A program made the position numbers and the translations under genes. The notes under the pieces were generated by a model. That model had not been told where the DNA came from, searched no databases, and saw only the letters and a program-made list of their open reading frames with translations. Positions 52,216-55,595 of a stretch of DNA of 55,595 bases are shown here, piece by piece (position 1 is the first letter of the stretch; each line of letters begins with the position of its first letter). Source of the stretch: Paraburkholderia mimosarum LMG 23256 = NBRC 106338 (GTDB lineage Bacteria; Pseudomonadota; Gammaproteobacteria; Burkholderiales; Burkholderiaceae). Where the stretch lies: positions 1 through 55,595 of the forward strand of contig NZ_BBJJ01000047.1 in assembly GCF_000739815.1 (NCBI RefSeq), written 5' to 3'.

Positions 52216-53634
52216 TCAGTCTTCGGCCAGCAATCGTGCGAGCGCGGCGCGATAGTCGGCGTAGAGGCGCGCCTCGTCGCGATGGCGTCGCCCTTCCACG
52301 ATTTTTTCCCCGCCCGTGTAGACGTCGAGGACCGGCGTCTCGCCATGTTCGCAGAACACCACGGAAGAAAGCCACGTGTGCGGCTTCTGCTCCGCCAGAT
52401 TCGGATGCTGCGCGTCGAGCACGATCCAGTCCGCGCGAGCGCCCGCTTTCAATGCGCCCACCTCGCGGCCGGTCGCGCTTGCGCCGCCAGCGAGCGCCGC
52501 GTCGAAGAGCCGGTCGGCCACCTGCGCCTGGTGCGCCGCGGCCAGCACGTTGCGCTCGCGCCGTGCGAGCCGCTGGCCGTATTCGAGCAGGCGCAACTCG
52601 GCGCGCCAGTCCACGCCGATATGGCTGTCCGAACCCACGCCGAACGCGCCGCCCGCATCGAGATAATCGCGTGCCGGGAAAATGCCATCGCCCAGGTTGG
52701 CCTCGGTCGTGAGGCACAGGCCGGCAATCGCACCACGCTTCGCCAGTGCTGCGGTTTCCTGCGCATCGATGTGCGTGGCATGAACGAGGCACCAGCGCGC
52801 GTTCACGTCGAAGCGGTCTAGCAGCCATTGCACCGGCCGCGCGCCTTCCGTCGCGATGCAGGCTTCCACTTCCGCCGTCTGTTCGGCAATGTGGATGTGC
52901 ACCGGCGCGCCCGGCGTCGAGCGGTCGAGACCTTCGAGCAGCGCGCGCAACGATTCGTGCGAAACGGCGCGCAGCGAATGCGGCGCGACCCCGTAGCGCA
53001 GCGCGCCATGCTCGGGCCGCCACGCGCGCAGCGCCTCGACGATGCCGAGCAACTGCTCCGGCGTGTTGATGAAGCGGCGCTGATCGTCACGCGGCGCGCG
53101 CGCGCCGAAGCCGCTGTACTGATAGAGCACGGGCAGCATCGTCATGCCGATGCCGGTGACGTCCGCCGCATCGACCACGCGCTGCGCCAGTTCCGCGGGG
53201 CTCGCGTAACGCTGGCCGTCCTGCGCGTGATGCACGTAGTGGAATTCACAAACCGACGTATAGCCCGCCTTCAGCATTTCGACGTAGAGCCAGCGCGCGG
53301 TTGCGCCCAGATCGTCGGGCGTGATGCGCGCCGCGAAGCGATACATCAGGTCGCGCCAGCTCCAGAAGCTATCCGTGGGATTCGCGCGATATTCGGTGAG
53401 GCCGGCCATGGCGCGCTGGAACGCGTGCGAATGAAGATTAGGCATGCCAGGCAAGATCGGGCCTGCCGCATGGGCGACGCCGCTCGGCGCCTGCGCCAGA
53501 TCGGGCCTCACGCTGCGCAGCGTGCCCGCCGCATCCCATTCGAGCAGCACATTGCGCCGCCAGCCGTCGGGCAGATACGCTTGCGCGGCAAAGAGCGCGC
53601 CTGAAGCCTGATTCGTTTCGATGGTGTGATTCAT
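52216..53634 (-). CDS. hutF: Formimidoylglutamate deiminase
   Basis: 472-residue amidohydrolase that deiminates N-formimidoyl-L-glutamate to N-formyl-L-glutamate and ammonia. Metal ligands are in ILPGMPNLHSHAFQRAMAGL and GVAPHSLRAVSHESLRALL, HIHIAEQTAEVEACI, LVHATHIDAQE and GVGSDSHIGVDWRAELRLLE. Starts MNHTIETNQASG at 53634, 15 bp after hutI. Its presence with HutG defines the five-step histidine route ending in formate rather than formamide. Confidence 0.94.
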   Translation of the reverse strand: MNHTIETNQASGALFAAQAYLPDGWRRNVLLEWDAAGTLRSVRPDLAQAPSGVAHAAGPILPGMPNLHSHAFQRAMAGLTEYRANPTDSFWSWRDLMYRFAARITPDDLGATARWLYVEMLKAGYTSVCEFHYVHHAQDGQRYASPAELAQRVVDAADVTGIGMTMLPVLYQYSGFGARAPRDDQRRFINTPEQLLGIVEALRAWRPEHGALRYGVAPHSLRAVSHESLRALLEGLDRSTPGAPVHIHIAEQTAEVEACIATEGARPVQWLLDRFDVNARWCLVHATHIDAQETAALAKRGAIAGLCLTTEANLGDGIFPARDYLDAGGAFGVGSDSHIGVDWRAELRLLEYGQRLARRERNVLAAAHQAQVADRLFDAALAGGASATGREVGALKAGARADWIVLDAQHPNLAEQKPHTWLSSVVFCEHGETPVLDVYTGGEKIVEGRRHRDEARLYADYRAALARLLAED

Positions 53635-53649
53635 GCGTGAAAATAGCGC

Positions 53650-54882
53650 TCAAATGCGCCGCTCGAATGCGCGGCGCTCGAAAACGGTCTCGCCGCCGCG
53701 CACCACGCGGGCGCAAAGCGGACGGCCGATCCAGTAGGCAAGTTCCGCGAGCGATTGCACCGGCCATACGGCGAAGTCCGCGGGGCGGCCGACCGCAAGC
53801 GTGCCATGACGCTCCGCGTCGCCGAATGCCTGCGCGGCATGCCGCGTGACACCCTGCAGCACTTCGGGCACCGTCATGCGGAACAACGTGGTCGCCATGT
53901 TCATCATGAGCAGCAGCGACGTCGCGGGCGACGTGCCCGGGTTGCTGTCGGTCGAAATGGCGATCGGCACCTCGTAGCGCCGCAGCAATTCCAGCGGCGG
54001 AAGCTGCGTTTCGCGGATGAAGTAGTACGCGCCGGGCAGCAGCACGGCCACGGTGCCAGCGGCCTTCATCGCGGCGACGCCTGCTTCGTCGAGAAATTCC
54101 AGATGGTCGGCCGACAACGCGCCGTGACGCGCCGCGAGCGCCGCGCCGCCGCTGTTGGAAAGCTGCTCGGCGTGCATCTTGACCGCGAGCTTGCGCAGTG
54201 CGGCCGCCTCGAACACGCGCTCGCTCTGCGCGAGCGAGAAGCCGATTCGTTCGCAGAACACATCGACGGCATCGACGAGTCCTTCGTCGGCCAGCGCGGG
54301 CAGCATGCGTTCGCACACTTCGTCGATATAGTCGTCGGCGCGGCCCACGAACTCGGGCGGCAACGCATGCGCGCCGAGGAACGTGGTGCGCACCGTGACC
54401 GGATAGCGCTCGCCCAGTTCGCGCGCGACACGCAGCATCTTGCGCTCGCTGGCCAGATCGAGGCCGTAGCCCGACTTGATCTCGACCGCCGTCACGCCTT
54501 CCGCGAGCAACGCCTCGAGCCGTGGCGCCGACTGCGCATAGAGCGACGCTTCGTCGGCGGCGCGCGTGGCGCGCACCGTCGAGACGATGCCGCCGCCCTG
54601 CCGCGCAATTTCTTCGTAGCTCACGCCTGCAAGACGCTGCGCGAATTCGTCGGCGCGCTGACCGCCGTAGACCAGGTGTGTGTGGCAGTCCACGAGGCCG
54701 GGCGTGACCCAGGCGCCGCCCAGATCCTCGCGCGGCCATTCGGTGAAGTGCGCGGGCAGGTCTTGCGCTGCGCCGAGCCATGCGATCTTGCCGTCTTCCA
54801 CGGCGAGCGCCGCATTTTCGACGGTATGACCCGGATCGCCATGAGGACAAAGCTTGAGGTTCTGCCAGAGCGTGCGTTTCAT
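53650..54882 (-). CDS. hutI: Imidazolonepropionase
   Basis: 410-residue zinc/iron amidohydrolase that opens 4-imidazolone-5-propanoate to N-formimidoylglutamate. Metal and substrate motifs: TPGLVDCHTHLVYGGQRADE, GGGIVSTVRATRAADEASLY, KMHAEQLSNSGGAALAARHG, SADHLEFLDEAGVAAM and IAISTDSNPGTSPATSLLL. The ATG at 54882 (MKRTLWQNLKLCPHG) overlaps the hutD stop by four bases (ATGA), so the two are coupled. Confidence 0.95.
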   Translation of the reverse strand: MKRTLWQNLKLCPHGDPGHTVENAALAVEDGKIAWLGAAQDLPAHFTEWPREDLGGAWVTPGLVDCHTHLVYGGQRADEFAQRLAGVSYEEIARQGGGIVSTVRATRAADEASLYAQSAPRLEALLAEGVTAVEIKSGYGLDLASERKMLRVARELGERYPVTVRTTFLGAHALPPEFVGRADDYIDEVCERMLPALADEGLVDAVDVFCERIGFSLAQSERVFEAAALRKLAVKMHAEQLSNSGGAALAARHGALSADHLEFLDEAGVAAMKAAGTVAVLLPGAYYFIRETQLPPLELLRRYEVPIAISTDSNPGTSPATSLLLMMNMATTLFRMTVPEVLQGVTRHAAQAFGDAERHGTLAVGRPADFAVWPVQSLAELAYWIGRPLCARVVRGGETVFERRAFERRI

Positions 54883-55571
54883 GAAGTGCGCACGGCATCG
54901 CGCGATACCGTGTCCGTAATGTCTTGCGGCGGCGCGTCCAGCATGTCCAGCGCCACGGCGAGCAACGCGCCCGCGCCGCACGTTTCGATTTGCAGGGGAC
55001 GCTGCGCGTCGGGCGTATCGATGCGCAGCGTGTCGCCAGCCTCGAGCTGCACCTCCCGATCGCCATCTATGCGCACGTCTTGTTCGCCTTGCGCGCAGTA
55101 CAGCAGCACCGTTTGTGCGCGCAGGTTGTACCGCGCGTTTTCGCGCCACACTTCCAGCGTGCCGCGCGCCGCGCCGCGTCGCACCATCAGGTTGAAATCG
55201 CGCGTGGCGCCATTGACGAGGCGCGCATCGATCGCCGCCTCGCCGGCAAAACGCGCGACGTCAAGCGGCTGCGTGAGTGCGTGCGTGCTGCCCGCTTCGT
55301 CGAGCAGCATGCCCGCGCCTTCCAGCAGCACCAGCGTGCGATCGACGCCTTCGAAGCGCGAGAACGGCCCCGCCTGCGCGACGTCGGCCACGCTCACGCG
55401 CCACGCGAACGTGTCCAGCGATGCGGCGGCCTGCGAGACCATGGGCGCCGCCGCGATTTCGCGCGTGACGCCGCCGCCGTTTTTCCACGGCGACGCCACG
55501 AGCGCCGCGCCACGCAACAGCGTGAGGCTCGCCGCCTGCACCAGCGGCTTTACCATGTTTGCGCCGCTCAT
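54879..55571 (-). CDS. hutD: HutD family protein
   Basis: 230-residue bicupin of the HutD/Ves family, found only with histidine-utilisation genes and thought to buffer pathway intermediates. Family blocks: ASPWKNGGGVTREIAAAP, FAWRVSVADVAQAGPFSRFE and VDRTLVLLEGAGMLL. It overlaps hutI at its 3' end and the preceding gene at its 5' end by ATGA junctions, so the operon is tightly coupled. The start at 55571 is favoured by that junction; Met6 at 55556 is an alternative. Confidence 0.9.
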   Translation of the reverse strand: MSGANMVKPLVQAASLTLLRGAALVASPWKNGGGVTREIAAAPMVSQAAASLDTFAWRVSVADVAQAGPFSRFEGVDRTLVLLEGAGMLLDEAGSTHALTQPLDVARFAGEAAIDARLVNGATRDFNLMVRRGAARGTLEVWRENARYNLRAQTVLLYCAQGEQDVRIDGDREVQLEAGDTLRIDTPDAQRPLQIETCGAGALLAVALDMLDAPPQDITDTVSRDAVRTS

Positions 55572-55595
55572 CGGCCGAGCATCGGCAGCTTGAGT
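55568..55595 (-). CDS. C-terminal end of the gene upstream of hutD, probably urocanase
   Basis: The last eight codons read LKLPMLGR followed by TGA, in a frame different from hutD and overlapping its ATG. Position in the hut operon and the ending suggest hutU (urocanate hydratase). Only nine codons are in the window, so the identity is inferred from context. Confidence 0.45.

Overview
The window is 55.6 kb of GC-rich, gene-dense chromosomal DNA from a beta-proteobacterium of the Burkholderiaceae, most likely a plant-associated or environmental Paraburkholderia/Caballeronia-type organism. The grounds are a BraI/RsaL/BraR-type quorum-sensing locus, the pcaIJBDC layout, a hut operon of the HutF/HutG type, and many LysR, AraC and MocR regulators, each beside a metabolic operon. 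I saw no rRNA, tRNA, CRISPR array, prophage or intact insertion sequence. The species assignment is inference from gene content.

Layout. 1-2.6 kb: the 5' part of an arginine deiminase operon (arcD with a damaged 5' end, then arcA running off the window) and a glycine-zipper lipoprotein. 3-5 kb: a lipoprotein alpha/beta hydrolase. 5.9-9.2 kb: a PuuB-like FAD amine oxidase, a MerR+XRE+cupin regulator and a LysE exporter. 9.3-11.7 kb: DNA polymerase II. 11.7-15.1 kb: a MocR regulator divergent from a beta-alanine:pyruvate aminotransferase, plus a small protein. 15.2-20.6 kb: the lower protocatechuate pathway (pcaIJBDC) with a divergent LysR regulator and a twin candidate operator. 20.7-23.5 kb: folE, an EpsC-type serine acetyltransferase and small hypotheticals. 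23.9-25.7 kb: the quorum-sensing locus. 25.8-31.3 kb: a DHA2 exporter, a universal stress protein, an FNR-type regulator, an EgtB-like non-haem iron enzyme and a BON-domain protein.

31.3-34.7 kb is a gene graveyard. It holds remnants of an aldo/keto reductase, an ECF sigma factor, and an RpiB/TpiA isomerase pair of the erythritol-catabolism type, along with two small intact ORFs. 34.8-37.4 kb is aconitase B, with a palindromic candidate operator and a strong terminator. 37.6-43.5 kb: a ModA-like binding protein, a small protein, an MHS-family symporter, a gamma-glutamyltransferase with divergent LysR, and a small periplasmic protein. 43.6-45.2 kb: a ClsC-type phospholipase D. 45.2-51.2 kb: a catabolic block (MlrC-like M81 protein, a collapsed aldehyde dehydrogenase, a class III aminotransferase and an APC permease, with a divergent AraC regulator) that looks inserted between clsC and the hut operon. 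51.4-55.6 kb: hutG, hutF, hutI, hutD and the last codons of a probable hutU, all on the minus strand.

Together the region encodes uptake and breakdown of amino acids, amines and aromatic acids (arginine, histidine, beta-alanine, glutathione/gamma-glutamyl compounds, protocatechuate). These feed the TCA cycle (acnB), with oxygen/stress and cell-density regulators interspersed. Several loci carry sequence-visible lesions: arcD, the aldehyde dehydrogenase, the rpiB/tpiA pair and the aldo/keto reductase. I did not find a wholly new defence or mobile system. The most noteworthy points are the braI upstream element that reads as both a lux-type palindrome and a terminator, the in-frame collapsed aldehyde dehydrogenase, and the two-HTH cupin regulator.
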